Assembly (NCBI GenBank): GCA_964383815.1 | Contig: CAYLIC010000006.1 | Coordinates: forward strand, 1-58,569 | DNA length: 58,569 nucleotides | DNA from: UBA11524 sp964383815 | Lineage (GTDB): Bacteria > Bacillota > Clostridia > Christensenellales > Aristaeellaceae | Direction of reading: 5' to 3' | Shown here: positions 41,023 through 48,973 of the stretch, in pieces | Layout of the letters: each line of letters begins with the position of its first letter | Numbering within the stretch: position 1 is the stretch's first letter | Notes under the pieces: generated by a model | Seen by the model: only the letters and a program-made list of their open reading frames with translations | Databases searched by the model: none | Told to the model about the DNA's origin: nothing | Program-made: the position numbers and the translations under genes

Positions 41023-42429
41023 TTAGCCAACTGTGCCAGGCACCTGGTAGCGGATGCGCATTTTCGGCGGCTCTGTCAGGGTGGTGCGGTAGTTTTCCGC
41101 CCAGTCGGCGTGACCATCGTTCACGTTCACACCGTCTGCCGGGGGCGCAAAAAGCCTCAGGGGCAGGGTGGCAGGGCCGCTCAGCGGGCTGGTGAAGAAG
41201 GCGCTCATCAGGTCGATGGTCTTCACGCCCGGCGCCTTGTAGAACCAGCGTCCGTTCAGCTCCACCATCAGGCCAATGTCCTGCTCCACGGTCATCTCGC
41301 AGAATTCCGGGTTGCCCTCGAAGGCCAGGGGGATGGCCACACCCTCCGCGTCCTCCGCGCTGCCCCAGCGCAGCTGAACAGGGTAGGCTGCCTCTTCGCC
41401 CTCGGTCATGCTGGGCATAAACCAGGGGTCATGCAGCACCTGATCCCGATACTGGGCCAGCATGGGCTGCTCGATGCCCACGGCGCTGTTGTTGGGGTCC
41501 TCAATCTCCAGGCCCAGGCGCCCCCTGTCGCGGAACTGGTACAGGCTGATGGACTTGAACCAGTCCACCTGGTTGTCCCGCCAATAGTGGGCAAAGCGAA
41601 CAACGGACTCGCCCTGCATGCGCGGGCCTGTCACGTCCCCATCGGCGTTGAACTCGGCAGTCATCATGGGCTTGCTTTCCCCAGCCAGCTCCGTGGCCCG
41701 CTGGTGGGTGCGGCGGAACTGCTCCACCATGGTTTCCACCGTGGAATGGCTGTAGGAGCCGCCGCCGGCCTCCGCCACATCATAGGGCCAGCCGTAGTGC
41801 AGCGCCAGGTAGCCATCGCAGCTCCACATATCGGCTGCTGCATAGCAGGCCTTGAAGGCCTCCTCCTTCTCCACATGCCCGTCAGGCTTCCCCCAGCCGC
41901 CGCAGAAGATGATGCGGATGTTGGGCGCCTCCTGCCGCAGGATGCCCGCAAACCGGCAGAAGAACGCGCCCACCTGCCCGTAGGTATAGCGCTTGTTGTG
42001 CTGGAACCAGTTGCCGCAGCACTCGTGGTTAATTCGCAGCATCATCCGCCCAAAGGGCTGCAGCTGCCGGGCAATGTCCCGCAGCTCATCATCGGTCAGC
42101 GCGCAGTCCAGGGTCAGGGTCAGGATGACCTCCTGCCCATGGCGGCGGATGTCCCGCATTTGCTGGAACGGCTGGCCGTTTTCCCCATAGGGGAAGTAAT
42201 CGTCATAGGGGTAATCCCACTGGAAGGTTACGTTCCTGTCCTTCCAGGCCTGGCTGATGCGGGCAGGCCATTCCTTGTCCCGGGGGTAGTAGGTGTACAT
42301 AATGTTCACGCCCCGGTGCGGGCGGCCCAGCCTGTGCAGGATGTAATCCTGGTTCACATACTCGGCTCGCTCGCTGCCGTCGCCCAGGTCCAGGGCGCAG
42401 TGGGCCGGGCCCATGTGCAGCTTCTTCAT
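41023..42429 (-). CDS. GH-A clan glycoside hydrolase-like protein (GH26-like)
   Basis: A 468-residue protein with a (beta/alpha)8 barrel in its first ~330 residues. Two glutamates lie where clan GH-A enzymes hold their catalytic pair: Glu136 in LRINHECCGNWF (compare HExxGNWF of family 26) and Glu259 in MMTAEFNADGD. A C-terminal ~130-residue region (MTEGEEAAYPVQLRWG...) looks like a beta-sandwich. It has no signal peptide, unlike most GH26 mannanases, so it should act in the cytosol. The ATG at 42429 follows AAGGAGA. It stands downstream of xpt across a 214-bp gap with no evident promoter. Family and substrate are uncertain. Confidence 0.65.
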   Translation of the reverse strand: MKKLHMGPAHCALDLGDGSERAEYVNQDYILHRLGRPHRGVNIMYTYYPRDKEWPARISQAWKDRNVTFQWDYPYDDYFPYGENGQPFQQMRDIRRHGQEVILTLTLDCALTDDELRDIARQLQPFGRMMLRINHECCGNWFQHNKRYTYGQVGAFFCRFAGILRQEAPNIRIIFCGGWGKPDGHVEKEEAFKACYAAADMWSCDGYLALHYGWPYDVAEAGGGSYSHSTVETMVEQFRRTHQRATELAGESKPMMTAEFNADGDVTGPRMQGESVVRFAHYWRDNQVDWFKSISLYQFRDRGRLGLEIEDPNNSAVGIEQPMLAQYRDQVLHDPWFMPSMTEGEEAAYPVQLRWGSAEDAEGVAIPLAFEGNPEFCEMTVEQDIGLMVELNGRWFYKAPGVKTIDLMSAFFTSPLSGPATLPLRLFAPPADGVNVNDGHADWAENYRTTLTEPPKMRIRYQVPGTVG

Positions 42430-42643
42430 GCTTATTCTCCTTGCAGGCCTTACAAGGCCAGTTTCCTTTCGGATTGAACCCAGTTGGCAAACCCTGTGTT
42501 TTCCACATGCATGGTGGTGAAAAGAAACAGGGCGTATCCCGGAAGGCGGCGCTGCTCCCCGGGGATGAAGGCCTGCTACCCGCAGCCTTGCAGGAAGGCC
42601 TCGCTCCTGGTGGGATTTGCGGTTTTTGGCGATGCCCGCAGGG

Positions 42644-43222
42644 TCAGTCCTCCATCAGGATGATTTTCCCGTCCTCAATGGCCTCCACCACAGCCAGGGA
42701 AACCACCTTCACGCCGCTTTCCCGCAGCTGCTTTCCCCCAGGCTGAAAGCCTTTCTCCACGCACACGCCGGCGCCCACCACTTCACACTCCGCCTGGCGG
42801 AGAATGTCCATCAGGCCATGAATGGCCTCGCCATTGGCAAGGAAATCGTCAATGATCAGCACCCGCATGCCCTTTTCCAGGTATTTCCGGCTAACGCGGA
42901 CGGTGTTCATGGTCTGGTGGGTGAAGGAGTACACCTGGGCGGTGTATACATCGCTGCCCACGTTGCGGTGGTCGCCCTTCTTGGCAAACACCACGGGAAT
43001 ATTGCCAAAGGCCTGGGCGGTGGTGATGGCAACCGCAATGCCGCTGGCCTCCACCGTCAGGATGCAGTCCACCTTATCGCCCTTAAACGCCTCGTAAAAC
43101 GCCTGGCCCATCTGGGTGGAAAGCGTCACATCGATGCGGTGATTCAGAAAGCTGTCCACCTTCACCACCTCGGTGCCAATGCCTACGCCATACTGGCGGA
43201 TTGCCTCGTTCAGTGCCCTCAT
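42644..43222 (-). CDS. xpt: Xanthine phosphoribosyltransferase
   Basis: A 192-residue purine phosphoribosyltransferase of the Xpt type, which converts xanthine and PRPP to XMP in purine salvage. The N-terminal FLNHRIDV segment, ILTVEASGIAVAI, PVVFAKK and the PRPP-binding VLIIDDFLANG are characteristic, and the length equals that of the Bacillus enzyme. The ATG at 43222 is 7 nt from AAGGAGA; the longer open frame crosses the promoter. The transcript should begin about 25 nt before the start, so the guanine riboswitch common upstream of xpt is absent here. No xanthine permease gene is adjacent. Confidence 0.9.
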   Translation of the reverse strand: MRALNEAIRQYGVGIGTEVVKVDSFLNHRIDVTLSTQMGQAFYEAFKGDKVDCILTVEASGIAVAITTAQAFGNIPVVFAKKGDHRNVGSDVYTAQVYSFTHQTMNTVRVSRKYLEKGMRVLIIDDFLANGEAIHGLMDILRQAECEVVGAGVCVEKGFQPGGKQLRESGVKVVSLAVVEAIEDGKIILMED

Positions 43223-43253
43223 GGTACAATCTCCTTTGTGCGTCAGTCCAATT

Positions 43254-43282
43254 ATTATACCATGCCGTGCAGCGGCTGGCAA
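43254..43282 (-). promoter_or_regulatory. xpt promoter
   Basis: TTGCCA and a perfect TATAAT, 17 bp apart on the minus strand, 32 bp before the start codon. Confidence 0.78.
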
Positions 43283-43327
43283 GCACTGCTCCTCGGTTTT
43301 TCCTTTGTTCCAAAACAGCCGCCCCGG

Positions 43328-43356
43328 TTGACGTTTTTCTGCCCCCGTGGTAGGAT
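43328..43356 (+). promoter_or_regulatory. azlCD promoter
   Basis: TTGACG and TAGGAT with a 17-bp spacer, 38 bp before azlC. Confidence 0.6.
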
Positions 43357-43393
43357 GAACCCTGTTGACTGATGACGAAACGAGGCGTTCCGG

Positions 43394-44095
43394 ATGAATC
43401 GCTTGTTCCTCAAGGGTGTAAAGCATGGCATTCCCATTGCACTGGGATACCTGTCCGTGTCCTTCACCTTTGGCATGAAGGCCGTGGGCGATGGCCTCAC
43501 CTGGGCCCAGGCCGTACTGATCTCCATGACCAACGTGACCAGCGCGGGCCAGGTTGCAGGCCTGCCGCTGATGCTGGCCCAGTCCTCCCTGATTGAGGCA
43601 GCGCTGACCCAGCTGGTTATCAACCTGCGGTATGCGCTGATGAGCCTTTCCCTTTCCCAAAAGCTGGACAAAACCATGACCACACCCCACCGCATGGCCT
43701 TTGCCTTCTGCAATACGGACGAGATTTTCGCCGTGGCCTCCGCACAGCCGGAAAAGGTGGGAAAGGGGTACCTCTACGGCCTGATGTGCACGCCCTGGCT
43801 GGGATGGGCCCTGGGCACGCTGCTGGGCGCCGTGGCAGGCCAGCTGCTGCCGGCGTTTCTCCGCACGGCCCTGGGCATTGCCATATACGGCATGTTCCTG
43901 GCGATTATCCTGCCGCCGGCCCGGAAGGAACACCCGGTGCGGGTGGTGGTGGGCATTGCCGTGGGTATGAGCCTGTGCTTCCGCTATATTCCCGTGCTGA
44001 ACCAGCTGTCCAGCGGGTTTGTCATCATCATTTGCGCGGTCACCGCCTCCGCCCTGGGCGCGGCGCTGTTCCCGGTGAAGGAGGATGCAGCATGA
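43394..44095 (+). CDS. azlC: Branched-chain amino acid exporter subunit AzlC
   Basis: A 233-residue inner-membrane protein of the AzlC family, large subunit of a two-part exporter for branched-chain amino acids. The start GIPIALGYLSVSFTFGM and the NLRYALMSLSLS segment match the family, and about six hydrophobic stretches are visible. In Bacillus, AzlCD confers 4-azaleucine resistance; YgaZH in E. coli exports valine. The start is the ATG at 43394, preceded by a weak CGGA site. Its stop overlaps azlD by ATGA, so the two subunits are coupled. Confidence 0.9.
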   Translation: MNRLFLKGVKHGIPIALGYLSVSFTFGMKAVGDGLTWAQAVLISMTNVTSAGQVAGLPLMLAQSSLIEAALTQLVINLRYALMSLSLSQKLDKTMTTPHRMAFAFCNTDEIFAVASAQPEKVGKGYLYGLMCTPWLGWALGTLLGAVAGQLLPAFLRTALGIAIYGMFLAIILPPARKEHPVRVVVGIAVGMSLCFRYIPVLNQLSSGFVIIICAVTASALGAALFPVKEDAA

Positions 44096-44409
44096 GCTGG
44101 AGCGACTTCTTCCCCTATCTTGTGGTGATGGCAGGCGTGACCTACCTGATCCGCATGCTTCCGCTGACCGTGTTCCGCCGGGAAATCAAGAGCGTGTTCG
44201 TCCGCTCCTTCCTGCACTATGTGCCCTATGCCGTTCTGGGCGCCATGACCTTTCCGGATGTGCTCTACGCCACCGGCAACCTGTGGACCGCCCTGGCCGG
44301 CCTGGTGGTGGCGGTCATCGTGGCCTGGCGCGGCCGCAGCCTGCTCACGGTGGCCATCGCCGCCTGCCTGTCCGTTGCCGCCGCCCAGGCGCTGCTGATG
44401 CTGCTGTAG
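44092..44409 (+). CDS. azlD: Branched-chain amino acid exporter subunit AzlD
   Basis: A 105-residue membrane protein with about four helices, the small partner of AzlC. TYLIRMLPLTVFRR near the start and FLHYVPYAVLGAMTFPDVL are typical AzlD signatures. GAGGATGCAGC provides the ribosome site inside azlC. It ends the operon; no strong terminator was seen before the tRNA gene 72 bp downstream. Confidence 0.9.
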   Translation: MSWSDFFPYLVVMAGVTYLIRMLPLTVFRREIKSVFVRSFLHYVPYAVLGAMTFPDVLYATGNLWTALAGLVVAVIVAWRGRSLLTVAIAACLSVAAAQALLMLL

Positions 44410-44441
44410 CAACCGCCCCGCCTGTTTTTTCGCCAAAACCC

Positions 44442-44470
44442 TTGACAAGCCGCGCCCGCCGTGCTAAACT
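44442..44470 (+). promoter_or_regulatory. tRNA-Leu promoter
   Basis: TTGACA and TAAACT are 17 bp apart, 11 bp before the tRNA. Confidence 0.75.
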
Positions 44471-44481
44471 ATTCCCGTTCT

Positions 44482-44569
44482 GCGGGAATGGCGGAATTGG
44501 CAGACGCGCTAGATTCAGGTTCTAGTGAGGGTTTTCTTCATGCAGGTTCAAGTCCTGTTTCCCGCACCA
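44482..44569 (+). tRNA. tRNA-Leu (anticodon CAG)
   Basis: The acceptor stem GCGGGAA/TTCCCGC, A discriminator and encoded CCA frame an 88-nt class II tRNA with a long variable arm (GAGGGTTTTCTTC region). The anticodon stem CTAGA/TCTAG closes the loop TTCAGGT, anticodon CAG at 44516-44518, reading CUG, the dominant leucine codon of this genome. The T loop is GGTTCAAGTCC. It has its own promoter and terminator. Confidence 0.97.
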
Positions 44570-44577
44570 AACCAATA

Positions 44578-44629
44578 TAATCCGAACCAGATCTTCTTAA
44601 TTGGAGACGGGTTCGGATTATTTGTTTGT
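44578..44629 (+). terminator. tRNA-Leu terminator
   Basis: An 11-bp perfect stem TAATCCGAACC/GGTTCGGATTA is followed by TTTGTTTGTTT. Confidence 0.88.
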
Positions 44630-44727
44630 TTCGAGATATTCGAAGAAACTCACTTCAAAAGCGGTATCATCAGGCGCCCGAACTCCAAACCAAGAGGCCC
44701 ACGGAAGAAGAAACGATCTTGATTATG

Positions 44728-44782
44728 GAGGAATTGCGCTCCGTCACCGTCAGGCCTGCAGGCCCTCCGACAACTCCGGGAG
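44728..44782. repeat. Dispersed repeat GAGGAATTGCGCTCCGTCAC
   Basis: GAGGAATTGCGCTCCGTCAC, then CGTCAGGCCTGCAGGCC and an inverted TCCGA...CTCCGGGAGG, matches the element at 58510-58555 and resembles small palindromic intergenic repeats of gut Clostridia. The rest of the 44630-44977 gap has no convincing gene; it holds a GGGGTAT/ATACCCC hairpin (44833-44856) without a T-run and a GAGCAGCTGCTC palindrome. Confidence 0.55.
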
Positions 44783-44977
44783 GTTATTTTGATCGGGTGA
44801 TGATGAAAAGACTGTGCCGGCAGCGTGACCCCGGGGTATGTGCAATTTGATACCCCCAATGCACAGGAGCAGCTGCTCATCCCCTGCTGGTTCATCTGCT
44901 CCTTCAGGACATTGATTTCTTTGGCAGAGTCACGTTCCATGGCAACGTCTCGGCTGATGATTCGAAGGATTGCGGAA

Positions 44978-46342
44978 TCACTCCACGTCCTCCCAGGCCA
45001 GAAGCTCGCCATCGTCGTTCAGCTGGCGACCGTTGAAGGGCGCGTCCGCTCCCCTGCGCTCCATTTCGCCGGACTGATTGTCGTAGGGGTCAACCCGCAG
45101 GGCATGCTTTTCCGGGGTGAGCGGCGCCTGGTAGACCCGGTTTGCCACCATGCGCATGGGGTCAAGGTTGCCGAAGTAGAAGGCGTGGCGCTCCGGGCTG
45201 CCACGGCGCAGGGCGCCGCCGCCATAGCTGGGATCGCAGAACAGCCATCCCCAGCCCTCCAGGTAGAATTGCGCCCAATCGTGGCTGCCGGCGCCGTCCT
45301 CGTCAATGCTCAGGCCGCTCTGCCACCGGGCCGGAATGCCGGAAATCCTGCACAGGATGATGAACAGCAGCGCCTGCAGGCCGCAATCGCCCTTCAGGTT
45401 CACGGCGCAGTATTCGCCCAGGTCATCCACCTGGAAGTAATCCCGCATGAAGGAATACTGCACCTTTGTGGTGATAAATTCATAGAACCGCCACGCCTTG
45501 CCCACAGGGGTGGTTTCACCCTGGGATAATTCCGCCGCCAGGCTCCGCAGATAGGGCGTGAAGCGGATGTACGCGCCGCTCTCCGCCAGGTCGTCCGCGC
45601 AGGGCGGCGCGGCGTTGGGGTACAGGGGTGCGGCAGGCACAGGCGCGTGAAGCGGATCGGCATAGCGGATGCAGCTGTCGTAGCGGTAGGTCAGCTGAAA
45701 CTTCTGCCAGGCATCCACCTGCCGGTTCCACCAGGCGGCGCGGGCGGGAGCATCCTCCGGGGCAATGCCGTCCGGATCGCCGGAGAGCAGGCAGATGTTG
45801 CTCTGCTGGGCGCATACGGCAGGAAAGGGCAGGTGCACCAGGTATTCACCGGGGGTGAAGCACTCCTCCTCGCAATACACCGCCGTGCGCAGGGTGATGC
45901 GGCGGCACAGCTGTCCCTTTTCCCTGATGGTGCGAATCATGGGATCCAGCCAGGGGCTTTCCGGGTTGGCTTCACCGCTGAGCTCCGGGAGCTTTGCCAG
46001 CGTCCGGTGGAAGCGCACAAAGTACCGCTTTTCCCCGTTCAGGTAAATGAAATCCACCTTGCCTTCCAGTTCCAGCTGGTCAAAGGTTTCTTCCGTCGTG
46101 CCGGGGAGCACCTCGCGCAGCTTCTCAAAGGCCTGTGTCCTGTTCCAGGGGTACTGGGTGTGCAGGCGCAGAAGGCGCTCCCGCTCGCAGACCAGCCTGT
46201 CCCGCAGCATGCCCGGCAGTTCCTTCTCCAGCCGCAGGTCAATGGCCTTCACAGCGCCGGACAAGTCGCCCGCCCACTTGCGCTTGAGTATATCCTCCGG
46301 CAGCGGCAGGGAAAGGGCATCCACACAACGGTCGATATTCAT
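44978..46342 (-). CDS. Transglutaminase-like cysteine peptidase-fold protein
   Basis: A 454-residue protein with a transglutaminase core in its second half. The catalytic triad is Cys320 in LKGDCGLQALLF, His354 in AGSHDWAQFYL and Asp370 in FCDPSYGGG. The N-terminal ~220 residues include a beta-rich domain that often precedes this core. No signal peptide or membrane segment is visible, so it seems cytosolic. Bacterial members act as peptidases, amidases or cross-linkers; the substrate here is unknown. The ATG at 46342 is 7 nt from AAGGAGG, and this site overlaps the stop codon of an apparent upstream gene remnant. Confidence 0.8.
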   Translation of the reverse strand: MNIDRCVDALSLPLPEDILKRKWAGDLSGAVKAIDLRLEKELPGMLRDRLVCERERLLRLHTQYPWNRTQAFEKLREVLPGTTEETFDQLELEGKVDFIYLNGEKRYFVRFHRTLAKLPELSGEANPESPWLDPMIRTIREKGQLCRRITLRTAVYCEEECFTPGEYLVHLPFPAVCAQQSNICLLSGDPDGIAPEDAPARAAWWNRQVDAWQKFQLTYRYDSCIRYADPLHAPVPAAPLYPNAAPPCADDLAESGAYIRFTPYLRSLAAELSQGETTPVGKAWRFYEFITTKVQYSFMRDYFQVDDLGEYCAVNLKGDCGLQALLFIILCRISGIPARWQSGLSIDEDGAGSHDWAQFYLEGWGWLFCDPSYGGGALRRGSPERHAFYFGNLDPMRMVANRVYQAPLTPEKHALRVDPYDNQSGEMERRGADAPFNGRQLNDDGELLAWEDVE

Positions 46343-46354
46343 GCTGCTTCCTCC

Positions 46355-46447
46355 TTAAACGCCTGCATCATCGCAGGCCATTTCTTTGTATTTCTCCGGC
46401 GCATCCGTCAGCGCCAGCAGCAGGCCGCTCACCGCCCAGCTCGTCAT
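46355..46447 (-). pseudogene. Possible 3' remnant of a lost gene upstream of the transglutaminase gene
   Basis: A minus-strand frame of 30 codons (MTSWAVSGLLLALTDAPEKY followed by KEMACDDAGV) reads like the end of a real protein in codon use and composition. It stops with TAA 12 nt before the next start, in normal operon spacing. Upstream it dissolves into repeat sequence (46459-46636). No family recognised; it may instead be chance. Confidence 0.35.
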
Positions 46448-46458
46448 AGCCGCGGAAG

Positions 46459-46636
46459 AATGCACTCGTATTCTCCTCCCGGCCTCCCGGAGAGAGATGC
46501 AGCAACGCCACCGCGTCGCGGTGCACCCTCCGCGCGCCGTGACCCCTGCTGCAATGCTGCCACGAAACGCACACCCGAACGGGATTCTTAAGGGATGAAA
46601 TCCCTTAAGCGGGAGTCCGGAGGGCGGCGCCCTCTG
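46459..46636. repeat. Composite dispersed repeat with CTTAAGGG hairpin
   Basis: GC-rich inverted repeats are followed by GGGATTCTTAAGGGATGAAA then TCCCTTAAGC (46582-46610) and GGAGGGCGGCGCCCTCTGG. The same two-part pattern is seen inverted at 22447-22509, and its first part at 16811-16839. It ends at the 3' end of the acyl-CoA synthetase gene. No gene lies in this 300-bp stretch apart from the remnant at its left end. Confidence 0.55.
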
Positions 46637-46639
46637 GCG

Positions 46640-48289
46640 TCACTTTCCCTCGTCCTCCAGGCGGATTTTGACGCGCTGGATTTTGCCGGAGACGGTTTTG
46701 GGCAGCTCGTCCACAAATTCCACAATGCGGGGGTACTTGTAGGGCGCGGTGGCGTGCTTAACGTGGTTTTGCAGCTCCTTCACCAGCTCGGGGGAAGGGG
46801 TGTAGCCTTTGGCGAGGACGATGGTGGCCTTCACCACCTGCCCTCTGTCCGGGTGGGGAACGGCGGTAATGGCGCACTCCAGCACGGCGGGGTGCTCCAT
46901 CAGTGCGCTTTCCACCTCGAAAGGCCCGATGCGGTAGCCGGAGGACTTGATCACATCATCCCCGCGACCGATGAAGTAGTAATAGCCGTCCACGTCCCGC
47001 CAGGCCATGTCGCCGGTGTGATACACGCCGCCGCGGAAGCTCTCGGCGGTTTTCGCCTCATCCCGGTAATAGCCCAGGAACAGGCCTGCCGGGCGGCCCT
47101 TTTCCAGCCGGACAACAATCTCGCCTTCCACGCCGTCCTCCACCGGGTTGCCATCGGCATCCACCAGGTCAATATCGTAGGCGGGAGAAGGCCGTCCGGT
47201 GGAGCCCATGCGGGGGGTCATCCACTTGCTGGTCATCAATAGCGGTGTGGTTTCGCTCTGGCCAAAGCCTTCGTGAATCTCAATGCCCGTCAGGCGCTTG
47301 AACTGGTTGAACACCTCCGGGTTCAGGGGTTCGCCGGCGGTGTTGGCCCACTTCAGGGCGGACAGGTCATAGCCGGCTACGTCCTCCTTGATCATAAAGC
47401 GGTACACCGTGGGCGGTGCGCAGAAGCTGGTAACATGGTACTTCTCCAGCATGCGCAGCATGTCCGCAGCGATGAACCTGTCAAAGTCGTAAACAAACAG
47501 GCACGCGCCGCATATCCACTGCCCGAAGATTTTCCCCCAGCCGGCCTTGGCCCAGCCGGTGTCCGCCACGGCAATGTGCAGGGAATCATCGTTCACGTTG
47601 TGCCAGTAGGCAGCGGTGGCAATCTGCGCCAGGGGATAGGTGTAGCTGTGGGCAGCCATTTTGGGCATACCTGTAGTGCCGGAGGTGAAGTACATCAGCA
47701 GAATATCATCGTTGCAGGGCAGGTCATCAGGCTTGACAAAGGTGGTGGGCTGGGCCTCCATGGCCTGTGTCAGGTTCAGCCAGCCTTCCCGCTCGCCTGG
47801 GGTGATGAGGTATTCCAGGGTGTCGCACGCCGGCCTGGCTTCCTCCATGTGGTGGCACACCTCATCCAGGTACACGGTCACAATGGCCCGGATGGACGCC
47901 GCCTGGCAGCGGTACACCACGTCCTTCTTTGCAAGCTGGGCAGTCGCCGGGATAATGATGCATCCCAGCTTCATCAGTGCCAGGGCGCAGAACCAGTATT
48001 CATAGCGGCGTTTCATCACCAGCATAACGGGGTCGCCCTTTTTCAGGCCCAGGGAGCGGAAGAAGTTTGCCGCCTGGTTGCTCTTCTCGCTCATGTCGCG
48101 GAAGGTGAAGCGCCGCTCCTCTCCGGCCACATTGGTCCAGATCATGGCGGGCTTGTCCGGGGAAAGGCGGGCATACTCGTCCACAATGTCGTAGGCAAAG
48201 TTGAACCGCTCGGGGATGCGCAGGGTGTAGTTTTTCTCAAAATCCTCCTGGGAGGCAAAATCGGTGCGGATATAACGGTCGGCAAGCAT
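46640..48289 (-). CDS. AMP-forming acyl-CoA synthetase (medium-chain type)
   Basis: A 549-residue adenylate-forming enzyme that activates a carboxylic acid with ATP and CoA. The phosphate loop YFTSGTTGMPKMAAHS, GFGQSETTPLL, HTGDMAWRDVDGYYYFIGR and the C-terminal catalytic lysine in PKTVSGKIQRVKIR are all intact. The N-terminal region (ERFNFAYDIVDEYARL) is like medium-chain (ACSM-type) synthetases rather than acetyl-CoA synthetase. The ATG at 48289 has AAGGAGC nearby. It follows an XRE-cupin regulator by 21 bp and is surely in its operon; such pairs are common in Clostridia. The acid substrate is unknown. Confidence 0.88.
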   Translation of the reverse strand: MLADRYIRTDFASQEDFEKNYTLRIPERFNFAYDIVDEYARLSPDKPAMIWTNVAGEERRFTFRDMSEKSNQAANFFRSLGLKKGDPVMLVMKRRYEYWFCALALMKLGCIIIPATAQLAKKDVVYRCQAASIRAIVTVYLDEVCHHMEEARPACDTLEYLITPGEREGWLNLTQAMEAQPTTFVKPDDLPCNDDILLMYFTSGTTGMPKMAAHSYTYPLAQIATAAYWHNVNDDSLHIAVADTGWAKAGWGKIFGQWICGACLFVYDFDRFIAADMLRMLEKYHVTSFCAPPTVYRFMIKEDVAGYDLSALKWANTAGEPLNPEVFNQFKRLTGIEIHEGFGQSETTPLLMTSKWMTPRMGSTGRPSPAYDIDLVDADGNPVEDGVEGEIVVRLEKGRPAGLFLGYYRDEAKTAESFRGGVYHTGDMAWRDVDGYYYFIGRGDDVIKSSGYRIGPFEVESALMEHPAVLECAITAVPHPDRGQVVKATIVLAKGYTPSPELVKELQNHVKHATAPYKYPRIVEFVDELPKTVSGKIQRVKIRLEDEGK

Positions 48290-48310
48290 GGCTGCTCCTT
48301 CTTCCTTTTC

Positions 48311-48868
48311 TTAGTCCGGTATCACCATGGCCAGGAAGTTCACCGCCTCGTCCCCGGCGCTGGTCATGGCGTGGGGCGCGTGGGAATTGTAGTAAATGCT
48401 GTCCCCGGGGCGGAGGATAATCTCATGCCCGGCAACCACCATTTTCATGGTGCCGGAAAGGATGTAGTCAAACTCCTGGCCCTCGTGGGCGTTGGGCACC
48501 AGCTTTTCATTGGTGCCTGCAGGGATTGTGACATACAAAGGCTCGATCTTGCGGTGAACAAAGTTGTAGCCAAGGTTTTTGTAAATGTACTGATCCCGGC
48601 GGTTGATGTCCACACCCTTGCCCGCCCGGGTTACGGAGTACAGGTTCAGGCGGGGTGCCTCGCCGGTGAGCAGCTCGGTCATGTCCACATGGAAGATTTC
48701 GTTCAGCTTCAGAAGGAAGCTGATGGGAATATCCGTTTCGCCGCTTTCATAGCGGGCATATTCCTCCTGGGACACGCCGCACAGCTCCGCCATCTGGGCG
48801 ACGGTGTAGTCCGAGATCTCGCGGAGATCAGTAATGCGCATGGCGATCTGCCTTACCTGGTCGGACAT
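48311..48868 (-). CDS. XRE-family regulator with cupin sensor domain
   Basis: A 185-residue regulator. Residues ~10-65 form a helix-turn-helix (TVAQMAELCGVSQEEYARYE). The C-terminal ~70 residues are a cupin barrel (HEGQEFDYILSGTMKMVV, LRPGDSIYYNSHAPHAM) that usually binds a small ligand or metal. The start ATG 48868 is 8 nt from AAGGAGG; the longer open frame has no site. It is first in an operon with the acyl-CoA synthetase and probably senses the acid or acyl-CoA made there, which is inference from arrangement. Confidence 0.88.
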   Translation of the reverse strand: MSDQVRQIAMRITDLREISDYTVAQMAELCGVSQEEYARYESGETDIPISFLLKLNEIFHVDMTELLTGEAPRLNLYSVTRAGKGVDINRRDQYIYKNLGYNFVHRKIEPLYVTIPAGTNEKLVPNAHEGQEFDYILSGTMKMVVAGHEIILRPGDSIYYNSHAPHAMTSAGDEAVNFLAMVIPD

Positions 48869-48901
48869 AATGGATACCTCCTTCTGGCTGTTGATTTTTT
48901 T

Positions 48902-48931
48902 ATGATACCATAGGAAAAAGCAGCCTTGCAA
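48902..48931 (-). promoter_or_regulatory. Promoter of the XRE-cupin operon, overlapping a terminator
   Basis: TTGCAA (48926-48931) and TATCAT (48902-48907) with an 18-bp spacer on the minus strand. The -35 box lies within the stem of the upstream GH27 terminator. Confidence 0.5.
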
Positions 48932-48949
48932 CTGCAAAACTGCTTTTTT
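48915..48949 (-). terminator. Terminator of the GH27 gene
   Basis: An AAAAAGCAG/CTGCTTTTT stem with an inner TTGCA/TGCAA stem; T5 follows on the minus strand. Confidence 0.8.
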
Positions 48950-48973
48950 GATGTACTGGTTCCTTCCTATTGG

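Noticed and set aside
43223..43260. Guanine riboswitch upstream of xpt
   Set aside because: The promoter is only 32 bp from the start codon, leaving no room for the ~70-nt aptamer.
44833..44856. GGGGTAT/ATACCCC hairpin as a terminator
   Set aside because: No T-run on either side and no gene end nearby in the right orientation.
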